Of a stretch of DNA of 64,000 bases, positions 26,173 to 37,036 are shown one piece after another. The DNA is taken from assembly GCF_014633365.1 (NCBI RefSeq), contig NC_068347.1, forward strand, positions 28,002,493-28,066,492. The letters run 5' to 3'. A model generated the notes under the pieces. It saw only the letters and a list, made by a program, of their open reading frames with translations. It searched no databases and was not told where the DNA came from. The position numbers and the translations under genes were made by a program. Positions within the stretch are counted from its first letter, which is position 1. The number at the start of each line of letters is the position of its first letter. The DNA comes from Diospyros lotus. Taxonomy: Eukaryota; Streptophyta; Magnoliopsida; Ericales; Ebenaceae.

Positions 26173-27360
26173 TCAAGCTTGAACCTTATCCCACTTGAGG
26201 GGCTTAACCACCTCCCATGTAAAGTCTGGGTCATCCCTGCCAAAATGTCCATAGGCAGCAGTCTTCAAGAATCTTCCATTGCCGCCCCTCTTGAGATCGA
26301 GGTTGATGGAGATCATGCCAGGCCTAAAATCGAAGCTCTCCTTCACGATCTTGAGAATCTCTTTATCGGGAATCTTCCCAGTCCCATACGTGTCAACAAA
26401 AACAGACAAGGGCTCAGGAACACCAATGGCATAAGAAACCTGCACAATGCACCTCCGGGCAAGTCCATTAGCCACAATGCTCTTTGCAGCTTGCCTGACA
26501 ATGTATGCTCCACTCCTATCCACCTTGGTGGGGTCCTTTCCGGAGAAAGCACCACCACCATGAGCTCCCCACCCACCATAAGTGTCGATGATGATCTTCC
26601 GACCAGTGAGACCGGCATCACCATGAGGCCCACCAATGACAAACCGGCCAGAGGGGTTAAGATGGAAGATGGTTTTCTCATCCAAGTACTTCTCGGGAAT
26701 AACAGGCTTGATGACATGCTCCTTAAGATCAGCGGCAATTTCATCATTGGAGACAGTCTCATCATGCTGGGTGGAGATGAGCACAGTGTGCACTCGAACG
26801 GGAACCATGGCACCATTGTCATTGTAATACTCAACGGTCACTTGGGTTTTACCATCAGGCCGCAGCCATGGACAGGTCCCGTTCTTGCGAACCTCAGTCA
26901 AGCGAGCTCCAAGCTTGGTTGCAAGAACATGGCTGAGGGGCATCAACTCAGGGGTCTCATCAGTTGCATAACCGAACATGTGACCCTGATCACCAGCACC
27001 AATCTCCTCAGGGCGCTTGGTTAGATGGCCATGGACGCCCTGGGCAATATCTGGGCTCTGCTGCTCAATGTTAACAAGAACCTTGCAGTTATCGGCATCC
27101 AAACCCACATCATCAGACACAAATCCAATAGCCCGGCAAGTATCGCGCACAATTTTCTCATAATCCACATTGGCCTTGGTAGTGATCTCTCCAAAAACCA
27201 TGACCATGTTGGTCTTGGTGCAAGTCTCACAGGCAACTTTGCTGTCAGGGTCCTGTGCTAAGCAGGCATCAAGCACTGCATCAGAGATCTGGTCGCAGAG
27301 CTTATCTGGGTGCCCCTCATTCACTGATTCAGATGTGAATAGGAAGGTCTCCGTTGCCAT
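26173..27360 (-). CDS. SAMS: S-adenosylmethionine synthetase
   Basis: A cytosolic enzyme making S-adenosylmethionine from ATP and methionine. It supplies methyl groups and also feeds ethylene and polyamine synthesis. A single coding exon of 395 residues, the family's usual length. Visible motifs: GHPDKLCDQ (16-24, ATP/metal site), GAGDQG (121-126, adenosine-binding signature), GGGAFSGKD (268-276, phosphate-binding loop) and YGHFGR near the C-terminus. The chosen start, MATETFLF at 27360, is the conserved family N-terminus; the frame opens seven codons upstream, but that part spans the leader acceptor. The 5' leader is split by an intron at 27371-28047. Codon use is GC-rich at third positions compared with the other host genes, which fits a highly expressed gene. 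I see no defects. Confidence 0.98.
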   Translation of the reverse strand: MATETFLFTSESVNEGHPDKLCDQISDAVLDACLAQDPDSKVACETCTKTNMVMVFGEITTKANVDYEKIVRDTCRAIGFVSDDVGLDADNCKVLVNIEQQSPDIAQGVHGHLTKRPEEIGAGDQGHMFGYATDETPELMPLSHVLATKLGARLTEVRKNGTCPWLRPDGKTQVTVEYYNDNGAMVPVRVHTVLISTQHDETVSNDEIAADLKEHVIKPVIPEKYLDEKTIFHLNPSGRFVIGGPHGDAGLTGRKIIIDTYGGWGAHGGGAFSGKDPTKVDRSGAYIVRQAAKSIVANGLARRCIVQVSYAIGVPEPLSVFVDTYGTGKIPDKEILKIVKESFDFRPGMISINLDLKRGGNGRFLKTAAYGHFGRDDPDFTWEVVKPLKWDKVQA

Positions 27361-27370
27361 TGGTTTCAAG

Positions 27371-28047
27371 CTGCAGAGCACAATAGTGAAACGGATCTCT
27401 TATTAAACCGCACTTAAGAGTTTAAACCCAACCTGAAGTATAGAGGCACTTTCACTATAGCCTTCCCAAAGATGAAAATTGTAAGATTCAAGATTTCAGA
27501 ATACGTACATTGCTTCATAATTAAGTAGAAATAAAAAAAAAAAAAACTGTAAACCACACAGAGAAAGGGGAATCTCCAGCAATGTCTGTTAAACCCTGGC
27601 CTTCGTCGAAAGGTAAAAGTCTGAGACCAACGGACCACAAGCTTGAAAAGAGTAGACAGTAACTTAACATTGCAACAGACTCAGAGATCAAAGAAAGCAA
27701 CGACAATTGAATTCTATTAAGCCCTAAAAACAACCAGAATCAGAATCTGATCTTCCCCGAACCAGAGAGGTAACAGATCTACAGGGCTTAATGTCGTCCA
27801 AGACGATCTGAACACCGACAATCAAAGAAACCCAACACAGATCCCGGCCATTTACTAACAAAATCAAGTGAAACAATGTAAAAAATATCTGCTCAAAGAT
27901 GCACGCAAGCAAATCGTTAATACACCCACATTTCGACCAATAACAGAGAGACACCTACGGGAAAGCAGACAAACAAGAAGCACAAGCAGAAGCAGCAGAG
28001 TGCGGCTGTCGGAGCATTTCCAAGCAAAAAACTAAAGAAGCATTTAC
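27371..28047 (-). other. Leader intron of SAM synthetase
   Basis: On the minus strand the donor is TTCTTCAG|GTAAATG (28047) and the acceptor is GCTCTGCAG|CTTG (27371). The 677-nt intron ends 10 bases before the start codon. 5' UTR introns are common in plant SAMS genes and often raise expression. Open frames across it are not conserved-looking. Confidence 0.8.
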
Positions 28048-28132
28048 CTGAAGAAGAAACAGAATAGAGAGACGTCGCCTTGCGTTTGCTTTGCTTTCTG
28101 GACTCTCTCTCTCTCTCCCCCCGAGTATAGAT
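28048..28132 (-). promoter_or_regulatory. Leader exon and core promoter of SAM synthetase
   Basis: Reading leftward, a weak TATA-like TATCTATAC (about 28125-28133) is followed by a (GA)n tract (about 28103-28116) and a short leader exon that ends at 28048. The transcription start itself is not determinable from sequence alone. Confidence 0.5.
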
Positions 28133-29439
28133 AGGGCAATGAAAAAGCCTTGTGATGGCTTTATAGAGGTCGAGGGTTCGATGAATCTGCGTCTCTCTGT
28201 ATCAACGGTGGTTGTCCAATGGAAGTATGAAGTGAATGTGGGCCGTTGGATGATCTTCCGGCGTGTAAGATCGGACGGCTGGCATGTGGGGGGGGTCGGC
28301 GGCCGAGAACGACGCGCTATGTGCCCTTTACCTACCCACAGGCCACAGGACAGATCAAACCAACCGGCCGCGGCGAAATTTTACCACACGGGAAATAAAT
28401 CATATTTTTTTTTTATCAACAATTATAATTATCTGAAACTGAAAGCAATATAATTAATTACTAAAATTAAGTTAAGTGAATTTTTTCATTCTCGATGCTT
28501 TCCTATCCTATCTATCTTATTATTTGGCTTCAATAATATTATTGAACAGATACAATAATAAATTATTTAATATAAAATATTATCATCAAACCGTTTAAGT
28601 CTGTAAAAAAAAAAATAGTCATAAGGTCGAGAATGTTCTCAAGAGTGGATTTCGTGCTGGCGTTTGGAGAAGGTGGTTAAAGGATCTTGGGGGTGAATTC
28701 TCAACTGGTCTTGGGAGGAGATCCCTAGAAAGTTTTGGGGTGAATTCACAATTAACTCTAAGAAAAGACATTTAGAGAGCCTTAGACTGAAGATCTCGAG
28801 TGGTGTGAGGCAAGCTATCTAGTGGCAATCTCATGGGGCATGAGAGACTCTTGTGTCTTGAGTGAATGCCTCAAGGACTGAGCCAATGTTTTTCTTGACT
28901 CCGTAGATTAGTGGTGTTTTTTTGTTCGGCCCATTATAGACTAATTCATTGGTTTTTTGTTCGTTTCTAATAGACGACATTAATTGTTATTGTTGAGATG
29001 CAACAACAAATTTATTTGACAAGAAAAAACCTTATCAAATGGACGCGAGAAAATTTTTGCGCAAACACTTTAATATTTAAATAATTAAATCAGACAGACA
29101 CTAAAAATATTGAAGTCTTTACTAAAATCAATATTAGAGATGTATATTTTCTTGAATGAATGCTTACCTGTTTATAAAGGAGCATGGAGTAGTTCGAAAT
29201 AGTTCAAAATTAAAATTCTTACATATAACGTATATCTTGACTTTTTAGAGTTCTATTAAGATTCAAATTCTTGTAGATGATATTTATTTTCGTATTTTAT
29301 AATTTTTTTAGAATTAAATTTTTTTAAGAATATTTATTTATTATTTCTTTAAAATATTCAAAAAAAATAAATTTGAATGATAAAAGTTATGCTGTTTTGA
29401 TCATTGCGTGAGACCCTTCGTATTTGAAAAAATATTTTG

Positions 29440-29610
29440 GTATGAGTGTCATCCCGGACCGCAGCCGCATGGCAGGACCGTTGCGGCTGGATTTGCATGA
29501 GGCAGCCCCCCCGTGGCTGGGCTGGGGGGCTGCCCATGCGGCCGCGCCATGGGGCTGCACCAGCGGCTGTGTGACTAGGCCACTGAGCCCTCCGCCGCCT
29601 TCTTTGTCGA
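29440..29610. repeat. GC-rich palindromic island
   Basis: About 170 bases with a GC content far above the flanks. It holds a perfect 11-bp inverted repeat, GGCAGCCCCCC (29501-29511) and GGGGGGCTGCC (29524-29534), and the arms extend imperfectly outward (GCATGA/CATGC). GCCGCATGGCA and GCGCCATGG phrases repeat around it. A short open frame across it is not protein-like. Confidence 0.6.
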
Positions 29611-30504
29611 CTTGTGGGCCATATTAGTCACTTGCCACGAATCTTCTACTATCCTCAGTTGCTGGGTCGTCCTGATTAAACTGTGTTAATTTGTTTATTA
29701 ATTTATTTTTTAATTTTTTTTTCATGACACATCAAATAACATAATAATTTTCTTAGAATAATGGCGTGCCAAGTTTAAATAAATTGTCTTATTATCTCAA
29801 ACAATTAGCCCATACTTGAAACCGTATTTGACCAGACACACGCAGTTGCACCATCACATTCAGGACATAGGACCAATTAAGTTATTTTTTAAAACGTATT
29901 GTAAGAATAAAAAGATAATAGTGTAATTTTGTATATTTAAAGATAATTATAATGATATAATTAATAATTATACAAATGTGAGTTCTACGTTAATACGTGG
30001 ATATAGATATAGTACTTAGTTTTGGTGGGATGTTGGGTGAGAAATTTGGTATGTACATATATAGTTTTCATTAGGGATGGATGGCTGGCTGGCTGATGGC
30101 ATCAAGCCATCAAATAGAGTCAAAATCAGTAAGCATAGAATTGAAGATTGCAAAACAGTTGGTTGGCCCGACGATGAGTTTGGTGGCATCCACGACTGCT
30201 CCTGCCGGGCCCTCATCACTCACTCACACTGCTCTTGAAGCCTAATTGAAGTTAAAACTGCACCTCGTTGGTTTTATTTTTATGTGCCTCTTTCTTTTTA
30301 TTGACTAATAAGTGTGTTTGTGGTGGGTGGTGGGTCATGTCGGACAAAGCCCACCACCAACTTGAGTTATGTTAGGCGACAAACCCAAGCTCCGAGCGCC
30401 TAATGGTTTGCAAGGTTGACTGATCTATCTAGGTCAATGGTCATATAAGTCATGTTGGCCGCTTGTTTGACGTCTCTCAAAACTAGAGAATGGCATGCAT
30501 AAGT

Positions 30505-30778
30505 CAATCAATACTAATACTTAGGGTGCAAAAGGTGAAATCTCTCACTTAAGTGTCTCTTAAGAGTCTCTATACACTGTTCTATTTATGTGGGAGGGAT
30601 TAATCATGATACATGACGACCCCCAAAATAGGAGGTATAATGCATAGTGCTTACAAGAAACACCTCCACAAGAGGATGAAATTCTCACATTGTGACTGTC
30701 ATGACTCAAACCTGTATTTTTGGATATAATCTTCTATCCCATGAATCATCCGTGCTATGCCCAATCAATACTAATACT
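30505..30778. repeat. 240-bp block flanked by 17-bp direct repeats
   Basis: CAATCAATACTAATACT occurs at 30505-30521 and again, identical, at 30762-30778. Between them is a non-coding 240-bp block. Either the block inserted with a long target duplication (as LINE or SINE insertions can make) or a short duplication separated the two copies. Confidence 0.6.
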
Positions 30779-31439
30779 AAGAGGCCAATTCTTCGATACA
30801 AATGCCTCTGACCATTGGATATAGGGCCTGTTCTTTCGGTGCGTTTTTATCGGAAACATGCAAGATTTCTTTAATATACATTTGCACCCATAAATTTGTA
30901 TAAATTCTCTTTTTAATCTCTATACAATAACTAAAACAACTAACTAGAGTTTTGTAGGTAACGTGGTCTAAATTGAATCTAATTGAGATGTAATATAAAA
31001 AATTAAATATCAAATTAAAGAACCACATCATTACGTCTCGTGTTCCAATGTTCAAACCGTTTTAGGAAACAAAAGAATATAATGGGAAAATATTATAAAT
31101 GCAAAATTAAAAAAAAAGTATTTTCTAATTGTCCATCTTCTCTTTGCCCTTTGAAACACTTAAGTTATTTATGACATATTTAAATATGTTAAATTAGATG
31201 ATAAATCACCTTTGACAGCTTAAAAATAATTTTTCATGTTTATGAATAAATATAAAATATATAAAAATTATATACATTCATCATGATAAATGGTAATCAT
31301 CATTGTTTATTTTTTATAAGTGAACTATACATCATATGGTTTAGGGTGAAATGTCAATTACCCTCTTAATAATAATGTATCATCTCATTTATTTGACAAA
31401 TTATAAAAGACAATAATCTATATGTGTATTTGTATTGTT

Positions 31440-32110
31440 CATGTAAGTTTAACCAATCTATTTTCTCGACTAAACACAGATCAAGCGTAATAAATAAGAA
31501 CACAGAAACGAAAGTTACAATCACAACTCACACACACACAAATAATTGACACAACAAGATATGTGTTCAGATCAATAGATCCTACTCACGACACAGGTTC
31601 CGTCTTTAGTCAATTAACTAGATTTCTCAAGTTTACAACCGATTACAAGATCTTAAGAAATGAAGTAAAACAATATTGCAAATACAACTAAAGTAGAATC
31701 CAAAACAAAACAAGAACAAGTGCAGATCTAAACCGATCTCGCGATCAAGGTTTCAGATTTGTTCTTTCAACCAACCAATCTCTCACGCCTTAGTTGCTTA
31801 AAACAATATAGAGATTAAAGCAATATAATTCTTACTAGATGATCTTACCATGAAAACAACTAACCAACCGATCGAAACCAAAAATCAAAAAGAAGGATTC
31901 ACATGATGTGTCTCGCTTCAAGAAATCACCAACTTAAGGTTTCAGAAAAAGAGAGAGTGCAATCTGTCACGATTAGGGTATCACACAACCCTTTTATAGC
32001 AACATTAAATGGATATGAAAATGAGTTGGACAGGCAACAACAATACGCAAAAGAATACGGACATGGACTTGGCCCATAGCAAAAGCAAACTCAGCCCACA
32101 TGATACATAT
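31440..32110 (-). mobile_element. Possible solo LTR or retrotransposon leader
   Basis: On the minus strand there is a promoter-like GCTATAAAAGGG near 31991-32001, followed by about 500 bases of T/G-rich leader sequence without a frame, as in Copia-type LTRs. No paired copy, primer-binding site or clear TG...CA ends were found, so this is tentative. Confidence 0.3.
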
Positions 32111-33344
32111 ATATATATATATCAACAAAAATGTATAACAATTAAATTCAAATAACATGAATATAATATGATTCTCAATTTCATATAACAACATGCAATT
32201 AATTTTAATAAAAAAAAATACAAATGAAAACATTTAAATAATTTTGAATCACACAAAATCAACTGTTCAAAATGAATTTTAATGTAATAATCATAAACAT
32301 TACATCAGTGCATAAATTTGAAGATACAATTTATGTCAATTAAACATTCTTGTGCATAATAAAATATATATAAGGTGTTGGTGCAATTTGAATGAAATTG
32401 AGAGGCATATGCATAATAAATAAAAAAATAAAAGGTCTAAGTGAAATAACCTAGAAGTTTAGGGGTAGAAGTGACACCTCAAAAAGTTTAAAATTTGACA
32501 GAAATTATATGTGTCCATTGCCTTCACCTTTAGCCCCCTGTCACGGTATCAACAATGAGTCGGCAATCGTTCTTTAATCACCGCCAAAACACCTCATTTC
32601 ATGTTGGAAACCTTCCAACCATGTTGCCAGTTGTCGTTTGCCATTCCTTCCTAGGAATCATTGAAAAATGTTAAAAATGTTGAAATTGTCGTCAGCACCT
32701 ATCTTCTCTAGCTACGAATAAATTACTAGATTGTTTTTTTCAACCACTAAAAGCTCTAGTTTTCCCTCATTTTCCCATTTATCCCTTCACTTTCTTTCTC
32801 TCTCACTTACTCTCTCTCTGTACATCTCTTGGTGCATCCAAAACTGAAAAAAATTTGACTTTTATAGCTTAGTTTGGTAACCCCAACATGCCATCATCAT
32901 TTTACCAGTCACTTCCACCACTGTTGATCTCTATTTAACACATCTATTGTTATTGTTAATTACTTTCACCAATGGATATACTATTCTTTCGCCTTTCAGC
33001 CATATCTATTTTCCACTGCCACCATTCCTTTGATCAATTTTCTAATTTTGCATATATGTGTATGCATCATCCAATTTTTGCCTAAGTTTTATAATTTTTT
33101 TGGATTTCTCACATATTTCTTCATTATTTTTTATTCCCAATCAGTTAAGGTCGAATCTAAGCAATTTTTAGCTCATATTTGATCGACCCTTGCTATTGTT
33201 GTATTAATACAACAAAAAAATTATAATATAGGAAAGTATGACGTGAATAGCCTAACAAGGCGTGAGTGGCTTTCAAGATGCTTGTGAGTCTCAGAGCATC
33301 AAAAGAGTCTTAAGAGTGACGAGAGAGTTCTAAAATGATGAAAG

Positions 33345-33418
33345 AGTCCCAAGTGATCAAGAGACCCCCAAAGTGACAAAAAGTCCCAAATGATTGAGAA
33401 ACCCCCAAAGTGACAAAA
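33345..33418. repeat. 37-bp tandem duplication
   Basis: Two adjacent copies begin AGTCCCAA and share ACCCCCAAAGTGACAAAA. The period is 37 bases, with a few substitutions. Related phrases (AAAGAGTC, GAGAGTTC) occur just upstream, suggesting a longer decayed array. Confidence 0.7.
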
Positions 33419-33866
33419 GACTTGTTGAAAAAGAAGTTGGTTAAGGTTGTGGGTGGGTGTCCTTGCATAGACTCTTCAATGCCTAAATTAGTCTATAAGA
33501 GTGAAACACTTGAAAGCAAAAGAGTCTGTGCATAAGATCGAGCATACTCGAGTGAAGAGGAGATCATCTTATTTATAGATAACTTGCTTTTTTCTATGGG
33601 CATCTCAAAAACATCCTTAACCAAGTCGCATGATTTTCTAGAAAAGTTTCTTGTGTGACTTGAAGAGAGACTTCTAAATTTAAGCTTAAGCTGTTCGTGA
33701 GACTTTCCCACATATAATTAGGGAGGTGGTGACTTATGAGATGCCTTGGGAGGGTCACTCAATCATGCTTTGGCATTGTGAACAGTTTACTTGCATGGCA
33801 TCGATACATGGCCAAGTTCCTCAATTAAAAGGTGTCTACGCATGACTTTCTTGATCACGCGCAGGT

Positions 33867-34002
33867 GTTCGGTCACTTTGCACACACATCTCATTCGATC
33901 ACTTAGGCCTACTCACTCGGTCACTATGACCCCGTATGCACTCACTTGGTCACTTGAACCCCTGCATGCGCCCATTTGGTTGCTTGGACCTCTGCGTGCT
34001 TA
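33867..34002. repeat. Degenerate minisatellite, unit about 22-30 bp
   Basis: Units start at about 33867, 33892, 33914, 33943 and 33973, with a shared core CAYTYGGTCACTT followed by GACCCC/GAACCCC and TGCATGC-like ends. Similar GGTCACATGG phrases trail to about 34060. Confidence 0.6.
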
Positions 34003-37000
34003 CTTGTTCATTTTGTAGTCACTCCGTCATCTTGTAATCATTCGGTCACATGGTTACCCACTTGGCCAGCAAGCTCATTGGGTCTTCATGGCTGCATGCT
34101 GCTTGGCCCAATCACCCGCACAACCCATTTGAACTTAAAACCTTTTTGCGACCATGCTTGGTTAGCTTGCTTCCTTGGCCTTAATCATGAGATGGGTTAC
34201 CTAATTGGTACGGGTCCATTTTGTTACACTTGGACCATCTACGTAGGCATAACGCTTGCATTGTCCAATGGGTTGGTAATTTTCTTTGGTTTCCTTTAGT
34301 TTATTTTGTCAATACTTGACTTTAATATCTTACACATTTGTGGTCTTAAATTGGTTATGGAAACAGTAACATGTTCTCTTCCATATCATCTCCAACGTTA
34401 AAAAATGGTTCAATCCAATTCATAATAATTTGTTCAAAATTTTGACTCAAGGTGGTATACTAAAATTATTTGCCTCAAGTAACTTTTTTGCAATCTCCCA
34501 AACTTAATTATTTCCTATCAAATAGTCGGCAGTAAAATGTGCGAGCACTATAGTATTCTTGATTGTGTTTACTTTGACCCTCATCTCTTAATGTATCTTT
34601 ACTCAAAATTTTAATGTACTCGACAATTTCTGACGAACTTTGAATCTTTCGAGTTCGTCACAACCCCTTTCTACTATGCATACTATTTGATTCAACCCAA
34701 TTTAATTTAGTTTGATTGAATTTTGAGCTCAAAATTGAGTCTTTAACTTAATGAAAATATCTATTCGGACATTTTTAAAGAATTATGTTTCGCCATTCAT
34801 TCTTTATAAAGATTACATTTATTGCCATATTAGTCACAAACACTTCATGAGATTGCATATTGTTGTGATAATAGTTATTATGGTTTGGATAGGTTTGTCA
34901 ACGATATAAATCTAAGTCAGATTTGATTTGGATTTAAGTAATCCACATTTGATAAGAAAATGATTTGATTAAGAATTTAAGATTCATTTGTATTTGGATT
35001 ATATTTCATGGATTTGAATAAAATCCACACAATAAGTAACATGTATCCAAATTTTTTTTTATACTTAGATTTTATTTCAATGTTGAAAAAAAGGAATAAA
35101 AACAATAGTAATACTATATATACTACTAGTTCAAGACAAAATTTTTATATAAAAATTTCATATGTAGCCATTAATATTCATATATTCAAATGACACTATT
35201 TTGACCAAGAATCATACTTGTATATACAAAACATTGTTAAATTTTCTGATATATATATTTTTAATAAAAAATATATATTTTTTTACATTGAATAACTTGT
35301 TATGTATAAAATATTTTTTAAGCTTAAACAATTTCACAAAAAACAACATAAAAATATTTTTACATTATAAAATATATATTAGCTCTTTGCCAAATATTAA
35401 GTATGGTCAAGTCTAAAATTTTATATTCTTAATTGATCCAATCATAAAAATACAAAGTCAAACCAACACAACCCAATTAACTTTGGGTTGGATTAGGTTG
35501 GGGATTTAGTAAAAAAAATTATGAAATTATATCTATCTTTTATGGTTTAAAACTTATATAACACCAATATGTTAAGATTCAAAAAGCGTATTTTGATATG
35601 AACACTGAGAAAGAATAACAAACAAGGTGAAAACAACAAACACATTACACTGAATAAAAATGGGTAATTATTATAACAATACTGTTGGGTTGGAATCATA
35701 GAAAACAAAATTAGAATTGAATTAGGTCAAAAAATTTTAAACCAAACACAAACCCAATTACATTGGGATGGTTTGATTCACAAATTTGTCCCAAGTCCCA
35801 AGCCGTTAGCACCCCTAATTTAATATTTTGTCCAAGGAAATATTAAATAATGAATAAATATGTATAAGTAATTTCATTTTTCTTCTGATTCAAATATCAG
35901 ATATATAACCTTAGAATGGAGAGAGAGAATGAAATATGAGCAATTGTACCACTTGTAAGCTCCAGCTTCAAAATTCAGCTGACTCGTCTCTCCCAATGTT
36001 ATTAGTTAAAAGTAGTGAAAATAGTTGAGTTTTAACAGTATAGTGAGCAGGGCGAGGCGGCACATCTGATATTGATTTTGTAACCACTGCAAGAGAAAAA
36101 ATGAAAATGATTAACATGAATGATAATAAATTAATAAGATCCGAAAGTTAAGCTTGAAAGATTCTAAACAAAAAATAATGCTACATGTGTATGAGATGAT
36201 AACGGATTTGCTGATTTGGAAAAAAAAAAAAAAAATTTACTGAAGTGTCAGAGTAGGAATGAAAACAACAGGAACATCAAGCAATATTAAGTCCGTGTTT
36301 ATAATAAATTTAATAAAAAGTCTTGAGATGTCCTCTCTTGCGAGAGCTGCAACTCGATTCTATGATTTTGACAAATAAATCTAAATCTGATCCACTGTGA
36401 CTGCGAAAAAAGTGAATTTGAACCTGAAAACCCAATTACCCACCACTAAGACAACTTTAGGGAGCAATGGGAAGTCTTCGTCCTTCGGTTTCCATTGTGT
36501 CTCACGACCAAGTATCCCTTCTTTACTTGTTGATCTTGCAAACAATTAGCAAGCACCATATTGAAACATTTCGTAACCTTCGAATCATAATATTGAAAAG
36601 AATCTTACAGTGCTACTAAATCGTGCCCCTTCAGTCATATGACTCTTACCTTTCTCCTGATAAGATAAATTGGAGGAAATTAGATGAAGGAATTGAAAGC
36701 GTGGAAAAAAAGAAAAAAAAGAAAAAAAAAAGGTCGTCTCCCAGACATGTTTCATAATAACCATGTGGCTTTTCCTTGTCCAGCAAAACTCATTACTCCA
36801 AAACCAATGAACTTGACAAATTCCCCTCATAACTATTTTTGAGATATAGACCTTAGAATTCAGACATAATCACTGCGTGCTCCGGTTTTGAATCACAAGA
36901 TTCCTGACCAGGCATTTTTTCCATTTTAGCAACAAGCTTAAAAATTAAGTAATACGTAGATGAATGAATATAATACAAAAATGAACAAATCGGTGAGAAT

Positions 37001-37036
37001 GACGAGATGAAAGTACATATATATAGGCAAGGCAAT

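Larger units (their letters stand above)
28140..36500. other. Gene-free intergenic region with degenerate repeats
   Basis: About 8 kb without a convincing exon on either strand. It is mostly AT-rich; 34330-36000 is extremely so. Recognisable items are listed separately: a GC-rich palindromic island (29440-29610), a 17-bp direct repeat pair (30505-30778), an LTR-like block (31440-32110), a 37-bp tandem duplication (33345-33418) and a degenerate minisatellite (33867-34002). The block at 28600-28960 has internally repeated GGGGTGAATTC phrases and looks like an old repeat of unknown class. Confidence 0.6.

Noticed and set aside
26179..27024. 281-residue plus-strand frame opposite SAM synthetase
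   Set aside because: Antisense shadow of a GC-rich, strongly biased coding exon.
28091..28453. 120-residue plus-strand frame upstream of SAM synthetase
   Set aside because: Lies in the SAMS promoter and leader on the opposite strand; no recognisable domain.
29424..29627. 67-residue frame in the GC-rich island
   Set aside because: Composition driven by the palindrome; not protein-like.
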